DNA of 10,605 nt from Caryophanales bacterium UBA5632 (GTDB lineage: Bacteria > Bacillota_I > Bacilli_A > Izemoplasmatales > Hujiaoplasmataceae), in assembly GCA_002421405.1 (NCBI GenBank), contig DIJY01000080.1, positions 317-10,921 on the forward strand. The letters are read 5' to 3'. Numbering within the stretch: the stretch's first letter is position 1; every line of letters begins with the position of its first letter. This document shows, one piece after another, positions 1-5,752 of the stretch. The notes beneath the pieces are model-generated. The model was not told the origin of the DNA, searched no databases, and saw only the letters and a list, made by a program, of their open reading frames with translations. The translations under genes were made by a program, and so were the position numbers.

Positions 1-467
1 ATTTCATAAACTTTTCTCATATATTCTATCGGTAACGCTTTACCATTAATTGCGTTTTCAACACAAATAAGTGCCGTTCCCGCAGTGAAGGTTGATCTTG
101 TTTTAATTGAACGTTCAAGTTTATTCAAATCCCACATCCCGTTTTGACTTTCGAGCGTAAAAAGTTGAACCCCCGCAATGATTGAAGATGCGCCAGATTC
201 ATGGATGACAATATGCGCATTTTGATCGACGATGACTTCATCACCATGCTTCGTGTGAGAAAATAATGCCAACTGATTAGAGAACGTTCCAGAGGGAACA
301 AAAACGGCAGCTTCTTTTTTAAACATCGCGGCAGCAATCGCTTCTAACTTGTTTAAAGTTGGATCATCTTGGAAAACATCATCGCCTACTTCGGCGTTGA
401 ACATCGCTAAGCGCATTTCATCGGTTGGGAGAGTTACCGTATCACTTCTTAAATCAATGTATCTCAT
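1..467 (-). CDS. ltaE: Low-specificity L-threonine aldolase, N-terminal 155 residues (3' end outside window)
   Basis: PLP-dependent aldolase of fold type I that would cleave L-threonine/L-allo-threonine to glycine and acetaldehyde in the cytoplasm. The visible N-terminus carries the family opening IDLRSDTVTLPT (residues 4-15), the region GDDVFQDDPT (28-37), the PLP-phosphate loop SGTFSN (59-64), the cofactor-stacking histidine in DQNAHIVIHESG (His85) and ICVENAINGKALP (134-146). That last motif is the ENA-N-G form rather than the ENTHN-GG form of E. coli LtaE; I recall similar forms in clostridial-type homologues. The PLP-binding lysine lies further downstream, so its presence cannot be checked. 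The ATG overlaps the TGA of the upstream chorismate mutase gene (ATGA) and is preceded by AAGAGGTG, so the two are probably translationally coupled. The family call is secure; the substrate is family-based, and related beta-eliminating or aldolase activities are possible. Confidence 0.93.
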   Translation of the reverse strand, partial: MRYIDLRSDTVTLPTDEMRLAMFNAEVGDDVFQDDPTLNKLEAIAAAMFKKEAAVFVPSGTFSNQLALFSHTKHGDEVIVDQNAHIVIHESGASSIIAGVQLFTLESQNGMWDLNKLERSIKTRSTFTAGTALICVENAINGKALPIEYMRKVYE

Positions 468-745
468 AACACACCTCTTGATAGTAGATAAACTTGGTAT
501 TCTTTTGATACTTTAAGAATCGTTGATAAAAATTCGTGATAATATTTTTTAAAATCCGGACTTTCGAGCGCATCCACATTTTTTTGAATCAAAGCTGTTT
601 CTCTGATTGGATCAAAGATAGGATAATTATGAACCGATTTCCATTTGGCGACTTTCGCAACCGTTTCCATCCTTTGGATGAATAATTTTCTTATTTCTTG
701 ATCGATTTGATCAATTTGGTTCCGGTATACTTCAATTTCATCCAT
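464..745 (-). CDS. Monofunctional AroQ-type chorismate mutase (CM_2 domain), 93 aa
   Basis: All-helical chorismate mutase that converts chorismate to prephenate. Counted against the E. coli CM active site, all eight catalytic positions are present: Arg8, Arg25, Lys36, Asp45, Arg48, Glu49, Ser80 and Gln84, matching R11, R28, K39, D48, R51, E52, S84 and Q88 with consistent spacing. The 93-residue length equals a single CM_2 domain with no fused dehydratase, dehydrogenase or DAHP synthase. I chose the ATG at 745 because an AAGGAG sits 7 bases upstream (753-758); an in-frame ATG 24 bases further upstream would place that ribosome binding site inside the gene. Its stop overlaps the threonine aldolase start. 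It has its own promoter (780-808). No other shikimate or aromatic amino acid gene is visible, so the pathway context is missing from this window. Confidence 0.88.
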   Translation of the reverse strand: MDEIEVYRNQIDQIDQEIRKLFIQRMETVAKVAKWKSVHNYPIFDPIRETALIQKNVDALESPDFKKYYHEFLSTILKVSKEYQVYLLSRGVL

Positions 746-752
746 AAAAATA

Positions 753-758
753 CTCCTT
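753..758 (-). promoter_or_regulatory. Ribosome binding site that fixes the chorismate mutase start
   Basis: The minus strand reads AAGGAG, 7 bases before the ATG at 745. It argues against the two upstream in-frame ATGs at 769 and 766, which would absorb this site into the coding region. Confidence 0.75.
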
Positions 759-779
759 TTAAACATCAAACGTAATAAT

Positions 780-808
780 ATTATAACACAAAAAAAGGGC
801 TTGTTAGA
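780..808 (-). promoter_or_regulatory. Extended -10 promoter for the chorismate mutase-threonine aldolase operon
   Basis: The minus strand carries TGTTATAAT, a perfect TATAAT (780-785) with the TGn extension immediately upstream. A -35 box at the standard 17-base spacing (803-808) reads TCTAAC and is weak, so the TG extension probably carries recognition. The hexamer ends 34 bases upstream of the chosen start codon. Confidence 0.6.
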
Positions 809-814
809 CCCCTA

Positions 815-845
815 AAAAGAAAAAACGCTTGATTTCTCAAGACGT
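815..845 (-). terminator. Rho-independent terminator of the trxA-trxB operon, overlapping the trxB stop codon
   Basis: On the minus strand ACG-(T)-CTTGA, a GAAA tetraloop, then TCAAG-CGT form an eight-base-pair stem with one bulged base, followed by a T-rich run (TTTTT C TTTTT). The trxB TGA (837-839) lies inside the stem. Just downstream, 796-813 can form a weak 4-bp AGGG/CCCT hairpin followed by seven Ts, possibly a backup. Confidence 0.75.
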
Positions 846-1700
846 CTTTGGTTTTAGATATTTATTGATTGCGAGAGAGGCTTCCGCGCCATCGCGAACT
901 GCTTTCGCAATTTGAAGCAATCCACCCGTGCAATCGCCTGCGGCGTAAAGCCCAGGAACATTGGTCGCAAATAGATGATTCACTTCAATTTCATTTTTAG
1001 GGGTGACGAACGCTCCCATTCGAACTGCAAAGTCAGATGCGGTTGGTGTTCTAGCCGCAATAAACAGAGCATCTAAATCAAACTGATTATTGGAGGTCTT
1101 CAATCCTAAAAGCATTTCTTGACCCAGGAGTTCAATGATTGGTTCTGTTATAACAGCGTATTCATTGACCTTTACTTTCAATGGCTCACCATTTGTGAAA
1201 ATGGTAATATTCTTACTAAAATTCTTAAGAACATCCAGTTCTTCAAGCATAAATTCGCCAGAACCAACTAATCCAATTCTTTTATTTCGATATAAGAATC
1301 CATCGCAAATCCCGCAAAAAGAGACACCCTTCCCTTGAAGTGTTGTAAATCCTTTTACGCGTAAACTTGGACGACTCATTCCTGTCGCCAGTAAAACGAC
1401 TTTTGCCTGATACTCGGCTTTATCAGTCTTAACAATAAATGGTTCAGAACCATTAATGGCAAGGACTTCTTCGCCGAAATTCACCAAAACACCTAATCTT
1501 TTAGCTTGTGCTAGTCCAGATTCAATCAATTGTTTTCCAGTTAATGGCTGTTCAAATCCATAATAGTTTTCTATATGAGTTGATTGGCCAAGTGCTCCAA
1601 AGTCTTTGGCAATGACGATGACTTTTAATTTAAAACGTTGCAGGTAGATAGCCGCAGAAATTCCTGCAGGGCCGCCGCCAACAACTAAAACGTCATACAT
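837..1700 (-). CDS. trxB: Thioredoxin-reductase-family flavoprotein lacking the canonical NADPH motifs (possible ferredoxin-linked type)
   Basis: FAD-dependent disulfide reductase expected to reduce the thioredoxin encoded just upstream. At 287 residues it is shorter than the usual 305-320. Seen: FAD dinucleotide fold GGGPAG (8-13), ENYYGF (44-49), ATG (105-107), redox-active pair C129-G-I-C132 followed by DGFLYRNK, and the C-terminal FAD motif GLYAAGDCTGG (250-260). The second Rossmann segment reads GLVGSGEFMLEEL (143-155) where NADPH-dependent enzymes have GGGxxAxEEA. The HRRxxxR segment that binds the 2'-phosphate is absent (TIFTNGEPLKV instead), and the central domain is short. Known families with this loss include the ferredoxin-dependent flavin thioredoxin reductases (FFTR) of clostridia; assigning this protein there is inference. 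It starts one base after the trxA stop, with only a weak AGGG site, suggesting coupling to trxA. Confidence 0.88.
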   Translation of the reverse strand: MYDVLVVGGGPAGISAAIYLQRFKLKVIVIAKDFGALGQSTHIENYYGFEQPLTGKQLIESGLAQAKRLGVLVNFGEEVLAINGSEPFIVKTDKAEYQAKVVLLATGMSRPSLRVKGFTTLQGKGVSFCGICDGFLYRNKRIGLVGSGEFMLEELDVLKNFSKNITIFTNGEPLKVKVNEYAVITEPIIELLGQEMLLGLKTSNNQFDLDALFIAARTPTASDFAVRMGAFVTPKNEIEVNHLFATNVPGLYAAGDCTGGLLQIAKAVRDGAEASLAINKYLKPKTS

Positions 1701-1701
1701 C

Positions 1702-2013
1702 TTAGAGCCCTAAACGTTTAAGAAGGTCTTCTTTACGTAATAAGCCAATAACTTGAGCCGTTGGTTTTCCTTGATTGAAAGCCATGACTGTTGGAATCGA
1801 TGAAATGCGGTATTGGTTAGCGAGTAAGCCTTCTTCGTCAACGTTGACTTTTCCCACTTTGACTTTCCCAGCCATTTCATTACTGATGTCTTCAATGATT
1901 GGACCTAACATTTGGCATGGACGGCACCATTCTGCCCAAAAATCTAAAATAACGGGAACAGGTGATTCCATAACCTCTTTTTGAAAATTTGCGCTTGTGA
2001 TTTTAATTGTCAT
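1702..2013 (-). CDS. trxA: Thioredoxin with WCRPC active site, 103 aa
   Basis: Small cytosolic dithiol oxidoreductase with a full-length single thioredoxin domain. Seen: buried acid Asp24 in LDFWAEWC, active site W29-C30-R31-P32-C33, the KVNVDE strand (55-60), and the cis-proline in SSIPTV (Pro74). The residue between the cysteines is Arg-Pro rather than the usual Gly-Pro, which adds a positive charge at the active site and could tune redox potential or partner choice (inference). The start is fixed by a strong AGGAGG 9 bases upstream (2023-2028). It is the first gene of a two-gene operon with the flavoprotein reductase one base downstream, so the two are very likely a matched pair. Confidence 0.95.
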   Translation of the reverse strand: MTIKITSANFQKEVMESPVPVILDFWAEWCRPCQMLGPIIEDISNEMAGKVKVGKVNVDEEGLLANQYRISSIPTVMAFNQGKPTAQVIGLLRKEDLLKRLGL

Positions 2014-2050
2014 AATGTGTTTCCTCCTAATATAAATTAATTTCGATATT

Positions 2051-2079
2051 ATTCTACCAAATAAAAATTAAAATATCTA
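2051..2079 (-). promoter_or_regulatory. Promoter of the trxA-trxB operon
   Basis: On the minus strand TGGTAGAAT gives an extended -10 (TAGAAT, 2051-2056). With a 17-base spacer, TAGATA (2074-2079) matches the -35 consensus at four of six positions. It lies between the kinase gene and trxA, so trxAB need not depend on read-through. Confidence 0.6.
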
Positions 2080-2102
2080 CTTATATGCATTTATGATGCT
2101 TA

Positions 2103-2693
2103 TTATAGAACTTCCCGCATGGATTCAAATAAAGACAGTTGTTCATAAGGCAATGCTTTTTTCTTCATCAGGTCAATATAACTGATATAAATGATATCTG
2201 CTAAGTCAGGTAAAGATATATTGGTTGTATCGATAACGAGATCAAGTCCGTCAATCTTTGATAAGTCAAATTGAATACGATCAGACTCAATCCGTTTTTT
2301 AATGTCTTCGGGTTTATCTTTTCGTAATTTCATTCTTTTAATCCTTGTTTCTTCATCCGTTTTTAAAAAGATAGCCACAATCGGACAATCTTTGATTTTA
2401 AGAAAAGAACGAAGGCCTTGGGGTTCAAGGATAATGAATTTATCATGTCCCATCTGATTTTTGGGGGTTCCGTACATATATTGATTGTATTGCGCCGTTT
2501 CAACAAAAAAGGATTGATCACGGTAAATCATAAATTGCTCTTCGGTGACAAAATTATAGTCAAACCCATCAATTTCATTGATGCGTTTTGGTCTGGTTGT
2601 ATAGGTAACCATTCTCGAAATGGGATAACGATTAATCATTATTTTCGCTGATTCAGTTTTTCCAGATGCACTGGGTCCTAGTAATAAAAGCAT
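2103..2693 (-). CDS. Guanylate-kinase-like P-loop kinase, 196 aa
   Basis: A nucleoside monophosphate kinase of the guanylate kinase fold, which in the canonical enzyme converts GMP to GDP. Seen: Walker A GPSASGKT (6-13) only five residues from the N-terminus; GMP-binding VTYTTRPKR (29-37) with DGFDYNFV (42-49); an acidic residue in FVETAQYN (Glu65); and YGTP (74-77). Later come ILEPQG (88-93), where the canonical enzyme has an Asp-containing DIDxQG, and the LID-like stretch IKRMKLRKDKPEDIKKRIESDR. The C-terminal tail SLFESMREVL is not typical. The ATG at 2693 has AAGGGGGA 7 bases upstream. It could be the housekeeping gmk or a divergent paralogue; the motif changes make me favour the latter, so I leave the symbol blank. 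There is no strong terminator before trxA. Confidence 0.8.
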   Translation of the reverse strand: MLLLLGPSASGKTESAKIMINRYPISRMVTYTTRPKRINEIDGFDYNFVTEEQFMIYRDQSFFVETAQYNQYMYGTPKNQMGHDKFIILEPQGLRSFLKIKDCPIVAIFLKTDEETRIKRMKLRKDKPEDIKKRIESDRIQFDLSKIDGLDLVIDTTNISLPDLADIIYISYIDLMKKKALPYEQLSLFESMREVL

Positions 2694-2720
2694 ATATTCA
2701 TCCCCCTTATCAATGAAATT

Positions 2721-2726
2721 ATTATA
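2721..2726 (-). promoter_or_regulatory. Extended -10 promoter element for the guanylate-kinase-like gene
   Basis: The minus strand reads TGATATAAT, a consensus -10 with TGn. No good -35 sits at 16-18 bases (TGATTT is the best match). The element ends 27 bases before the start codon. Confidence 0.55.
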
Positions 2727-2799
2727 TCATAAGAAGCAATTCTAAATCACTGGAAATATGGAAATCTTTTCGATAAATGGATTCATCCTTCATATCGCG

Positions 2800-2828
2800 T
2801 TGAATTAAAGATGAAAAAGTAGTATAAT
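2800..2828 (+). promoter_or_regulatory. Sigma-A-type promoter of the potassium uptake gene
   Basis: TTGAAT (2800-2805), a 17-base spacer and TATAAT (2823-2828) make the best-formed promoter in the window. The predicted leader is about 50 bases and ends in GAAGGAG (2868-2874), 10 bases before the ATG. That leader is too short to hold a c-di-AMP riboswitch. Confidence 0.75.
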
Positions 2829-2884
2829 ATAAAATCGAAAATATCCAATTTCACAAATCCTTGCTTTGAAGGAGTATTGCTATT

Positions 2885-4207
2885 ATGAAAAAATTTCATC
2901 TATCGCCACTGATTATCATTGTTCTGAGTTTTTTAGCGATTATAGTCATTGGAACCTTGCTATTAAAACTACCTTTTGCTATCAAAGAGGGTCAAACAGT
3001 TTCTTGGGTTGATGCTTTTTTTACTGCTACCTCCTCGATTTGTGTCACTGGGCTATCAACACTACCAAATATTGGAGCAACATTCTCAGTATTCGGTATC
3101 ATCGTTATTGCGATATTAATCCATATTGGTGGTTTAGGAATTGTTACAATCGCAATCTATATTTTAATGATTTTAGGTATAAGAATCGGTGTCATGGAAC
3201 GATATGTTTTAAAAGAAGCAATGAACCAACCATCGATTAAAGGGATGGTTAAATTAGTAAAAAAGATAATTTTGACTTCTTTTGCAATTGAATTGATTGG
3301 ATTAATTCTCAACTTTATTGTGTTTATTCAGGACTTTACGTTTTGGAATGCTTTAGGACATAGCGCATTCCATACAATATCATCTTTTAATAACGCTGGA
3401 TTTGATATTCTTGGTTCAACAAGTTTAATGGCTTACAGCGATAATATTTTACTAAATATTAGTACAATGTTAATGATTATTCTAGGTGGCATTGGCTTTA
3501 TCGTCATTTTTGATATTGCAAAAAAGAAAAAATGGCACGACTTGACAATCTATACCCGTGTTGTCATTAAAATTTCTGCCTTCTTAATCCTTTTTGGAAC
3601 TCTCTTTTTGAAATTCACGAATTATGATTCGATTACTTGGTTACAAGCTATTTTTCAAAGCGTTACAACCCGTACCGCTGGCTTCTCAACCACAGATATT
3701 GGTTCTTTATCAATTCCTTCTTTAGCTTTAATCATGGGTTTCATGTTCGTCGGCGCTTCGCCAAACTCCACGGGTGGTGGTATTAAAACGACGACTTTTT
3801 ATACCATGTTCTTTTCAACTTTCAGTTTTCTCAGAGGAAAACCGCCTGTCATTAAACAAAAACGCATCGATGATGAAACGCGACTTAAAGCTTTTACCCT
3901 GGCAGGACTCGCTGTTTCGATGATTTTTATCGTATTTATTACGCTCGCTTCCATCGAAAGCAATAATCCAGCCATTACGAATCCATTTACCCAATTGTTA
4001 TTTGAAACCATGTCCGCCTTTGGCACCGTCGGATTATCAATGGGAATAACATCATCGTTATCGATAGCCTCAAAATGGGTAGTGATGATTATGATGTTTG
4101 TTGGAAGACTCGGTCCAATCACCATCTTTGGTATTTTTAATAAGAACTGGGGTCATCCGAATGTTTCAAACGTTGAATATTCACCGGCGAAAATCTTAAT
4201 TGGATAA
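2885..4207 (+). CDS. ktrB: KtrB/TrkH-type potassium uptake channel subunit, 440 aa
   Basis: Integral membrane K+ translocating subunit of the SKT superfamily, made of four M1-P-M2 repeats. The four selectivity-filter segments are visible: CVTGL (53-57), NNAGF (169-173), RTAGF (263-267) and GTVGL (380-384). The flexible gate in the third repeat is GASPNSTGGGIKTT (290-303), and the conserved arginine of the fourth repeat is in GRLGP (Arg408). The C-terminal YSPAKILIG resembles the KtrB ending. Length matches KtrB (about 440-455) rather than TrkH (about 480). Ktr systems normally need the cytoplasmic RCK subunit KtrA for gating; no ktrA-like gene is in the window, so it must be elsewhere if present. 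Monocistronic: own promoter upstream, hairpin terminator 4 bases after the stop. Confidence 0.93.
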   Translation: MKKFHLSPLIIIVLSFLAIIVIGTLLLKLPFAIKEGQTVSWVDAFFTATSSICVTGLSTLPNIGATFSVFGIIVIAILIHIGGLGIVTIAIYILMILGIRIGVMERYVLKEAMNQPSIKGMVKLVKKIILTSFAIELIGLILNFIVFIQDFTFWNALGHSAFHTISSFNNAGFDILGSTSLMAYSDNILLNISTMLMIILGGIGFIVIFDIAKKKKWHDLTIYTRVVIKISAFLILFGTLFLKFTNYDSITWLQAIFQSVTTRTAGFSTTDIGSLSIPSLALIMGFMFVGASPNSTGGGIKTTTFYTMFFSTFSFLRGKPPVIKQKRIDDETRLKAFTLAGLAVSMIFIVFITLASIESNNPAITNPFTQLLFETMSAFGTVGLSMGITSSLSIASKWVVMIMMFVGRLGPITIFGIFNKNWGHPNVSNVEYSPAKILIG

Positions 4208-4211
4208 AAAT

Positions 4212-4240
4212 AAATCCCGAAAATTTCGGGATTTTTCTTT
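4212..4240. terminator. Bidirectional terminator between convergent ktrB and the MFS gene
   Basis: AAATCCCGAA (4212-4221) pairs with TTCGGGATTT (4225-4234) across a three-base loop, a perfect 10-bp stem. T-rich tracts follow on the plus strand (TTTTTCTTT) and on the minus strand (ATTTATTTTTA), so it can stop both converging transcripts. Confidence 0.88.
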
Positions 4241-4248
4241 GTATTCAA

Positions 4249-5625
4249 TTACTTGATTTCAACGGTTTTATGAGATATTTTTCGGTTTAAGAGGAATTGT
4301 TTATTGAGAAAATAAAGCGGAATTAAAGAGAAGAGCGTTACAACCGCACCGACAATGAATAATAACTGCGGTGGCAAGGGTCCTTCGACCGAAATTGTCT
4401 CTGTGATCCACTGTACTCCGTTCGTCCCAAAGGATTTAATGATATTTGTGCCAATGATGGGACCAATGACCATCGGAATTAAAACAGCGAAAACGATTCT
4501 CAAGCCTTCAAATTGACCGCGTTGCTTCTCAGGGTATAGATTCTTCATCCAAGCTGTTAAAGCTTGTAAAACGGCAATGTAGCCCGCTCCGACTAAAAAT
4601 ACACCTAGTCCTAATACCCAATAAGGGGTTGAAGGCAGTGAAATTGAAACGACAATCAGCCCAAATGTATTGATGATAATCGCAAGGAGGCAAATGAGCG
4701 GTGATTTTCCTTTTTCAATCAAGATGGATGCAGGAATGACCACAATCGCCGCAATCATTAAACCAATGCCCAAAATTAAACCTGACATTCCTACTTCAAT
4801 TTCTAACGTGTATTGGATAAATACTAACATATACGGAAAATACACATTAAAACCGATAAAATAACTGGCTAGAAAGATAAAAACAAGGGCCAATTCTTTG
4901 TTTTCTTTAAAGTATTTGAGATTAAAAACCGATAAAAATTGCTTTTTAAATGATCCTTCTACTCTTGGTTTTAATGTCGGGCTGTCTTTCAAGAAAACAA
5001 GACTAAACAAGCCAATCATCATGACGAGGATCCCCATAATGATGAAGAATCCAAAATAGTCAAATCGGGCAATAATAAAACCAGACCCGATGGTTCCAAC
5101 GATGGTCGCTAAGACCGGCATGATTGCCAAAGCCCCGCCGAGTTTTCCTCGGTTCGATTCATTAGAGATATCGGTTGTCCATGCATTAAATCCGGCATCA
5201 TTTCCCATGGAACCAAAGGCGCTCATAATTGCATCAGCGGTGATGACCGATAATGCGGCGATGGTAAAGGCGATTGCGAGTCCTCTTGCGAGCAAAGATT
5301 GATAAATGAGTTCGGTAAAACCAAAGGCGATGGTCGCAACGCCCCATAAAATATACCCAATGACGACAAATGGTTTTCTCTTTCCGATTCGGTCACTCAA
5401 AGTACCAAATAAGAACGTTACAATGGTCGTGACAGCCGCGCTGACCCCAACCATCCAAGCAATGACATCAGGAACATAACCTATTTTTTCATATACAAAT
5501 GTATTAAACCAGTTATTTTCAATATTCCATGCAATTTGGCCTGCCATCCCAACAATCCATATAAGCATCCAATTTCGCTTTCCAAGGTTCGTTACAACTT
5601 TCTCATTCACAGCCTGCTTTGCCAT
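4249..5625 (-). CDS. MFS transporter, sugar-transporter (GPH/SLC45-like) type, 458 aa
   Basis: Twelve-helix major facilitator protein. Seen: the motif-A loop between TM2 and TM3, GTLSDRIGKRKP (74-85); the TM4-TM5 region GFNAWTTDISNESNRGKLGG (145-164); a basic central loop (about 213-245) between the two six-helix halves; and in the second half YPEKQRGQFEGLR (364-376), which mirrors NRGKLGG of the first half. The conserved D(I/L)S-NRGK segment and the N-terminal IAWNIENNWFNTFVY helix resemble glycoside/sucrose-type MFS carriers, so an oligosaccharide or glycoside substrate is a reasonable family-level guess; no catabolic gene nearby confirms it. The start has GAGGGA close upstream. Transcribed alone from the divergent region shared with the pseudouridine synthase gene. 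Confidence 0.85.
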   Translation of the reverse strand: MAKQAVNEKVVTNLGKRNWMLIWIVGMAGQIAWNIENNWFNTFVYEKIGYVPDVIAWMVGVSAAVTTIVTFLFGTLSDRIGKRKPFVVIGYILWGVATIAFGFTELIYQSLLARGLAIAFTIAALSVITADAIMSAFGSMGNDAGFNAWTTDISNESNRGKLGGALAIMPVLATIVGTIGSGFIIARFDYFGFFIIMGILVMMIGLFSLVFLKDSPTLKPRVEGSFKKQFLSVFNLKYFKENKELALVFIFLASYFIGFNVYFPYMLVFIQYTLEIEVGMSGLILGIGLMIAAIVVIPASILIEKGKSPLICLLAIIINTFGLIVVSISLPSTPYWVLGLGVFLVGAGYIAVLQALTAWMKNLYPEKQRGQFEGLRIVFAVLIPMVIGPIIGTNIIKSFGTNGVQWITETISVEGPLPPQLLFIVGAVVTLFSLIPLYFLNKQFLLNRKISHKTVEIK

Positions 5626-5656
5626 AATTCCCTCTCTTTATTGGTCATATGAAGTT

Positions 5657-5684
5657 ATTATACTACAACCGTTTCGTTTTTGAA
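5657..5684 (-). promoter_or_regulatory. Promoter for the MFS transporter gene
   Basis: The minus strand has TATAAT (5657-5662). TTCAAA (5679-5684), 16 bases upstream, matches four of six -35 positions. The -10 ends 31 bases before the MFS start. Confidence 0.55.
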
Positions 5685-5687
5685 TAT

Positions 5688-5707
5688 TGGTAATGCGAAA
5701 ATTACTA
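5688..5707. repeat. Inverted repeat in the divergent MFS/pseudouridine synthase promoter region
   Basis: TGGTAAT (5688-5694) and ATTACTA (5701-5707) form a seven-position dyad (six Watson-Crick pairs and one G-T) around GCGAAA. It lies between the two divergent -10 elements and covers the position expected for the plus-strand -35. It could be an operator or chance in AT-rich DNA. Confidence 0.35.
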
Positions 5708-5715
5708 ATTTCAGT

Positions 5716-5721
5716 TATAAT
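5716..5721 (+). promoter_or_regulatory. -10 element for the pseudouridine synthase gene
   Basis: A perfect TATAAT lies 31 bases before the ATG at 5753. The region where a -35 would lie is occupied by an inverted repeat (5688-5707) and has no good TTGACA match, so the promoter may be weak or activator-dependent. Confidence 0.45.
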
Positions 5722-5738
5722 AAAGGCTGTAATTGATT

Positions 5739-5746
5739 GGAAAGGA
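5739..5746 (+). promoter_or_regulatory. Ribosome binding site that fixes the pseudouridine synthase start
   Basis: GGAAAGGA lies 6 bases before the ATG at 5753. The longer reading frame from 5687 would begin upstream of the TATAAT at 5716 and have no ribosome binding site, so I reject it. Confidence 0.7.
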
Positions 5747-5752
5747 AACCCT

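Noticed and set aside
746..769. Upstream in-frame ATGs for the chorismate mutase
   Set aside because: They would place the AAGGAG site inside the coding sequence, and the family N-terminus aligns with the ATG at 745.
786..814. A T-box or amino-acid attenuator in the spacer before the chorismate mutase gene
   Set aside because: The AGGG...CCCT hairpin is only 4 bp, no T-box consensus or specifier structure is visible, and the hairpin lies upstream of the mapped -10, so it is not in the leader transcript.
1135..1338. Plus-strand open frames inside trxB, the kinase gene, the MFS gene and others
   Set aside because: They lie antisense to clearly conserved genes, have no recognisable motifs or ribosome binding sites, and are typical shadow frames.
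2083..2105. A terminator between the kinase gene and trxA
   Set aside because: Only a 4-bp GCAT/ATGC stem is possible and no U-run follows directly, so it is too weak to call.
2829..2884. A c-di-AMP (ydaO-type) riboswitch controlling the potassium transporter
   Set aside because: The predicted leader is about 50 bases, far shorter than that riboswitch, and shows no strong hairpin or terminator.
5687..5752. A longer N-terminus for the pseudouridine synthase starting at 5687
   Set aside because: The extension runs through the TATAAT at 5716 and lacks a ribosome binding site, whereas the ATG at 5753 has GGAAAGGA 6 bases upstream.
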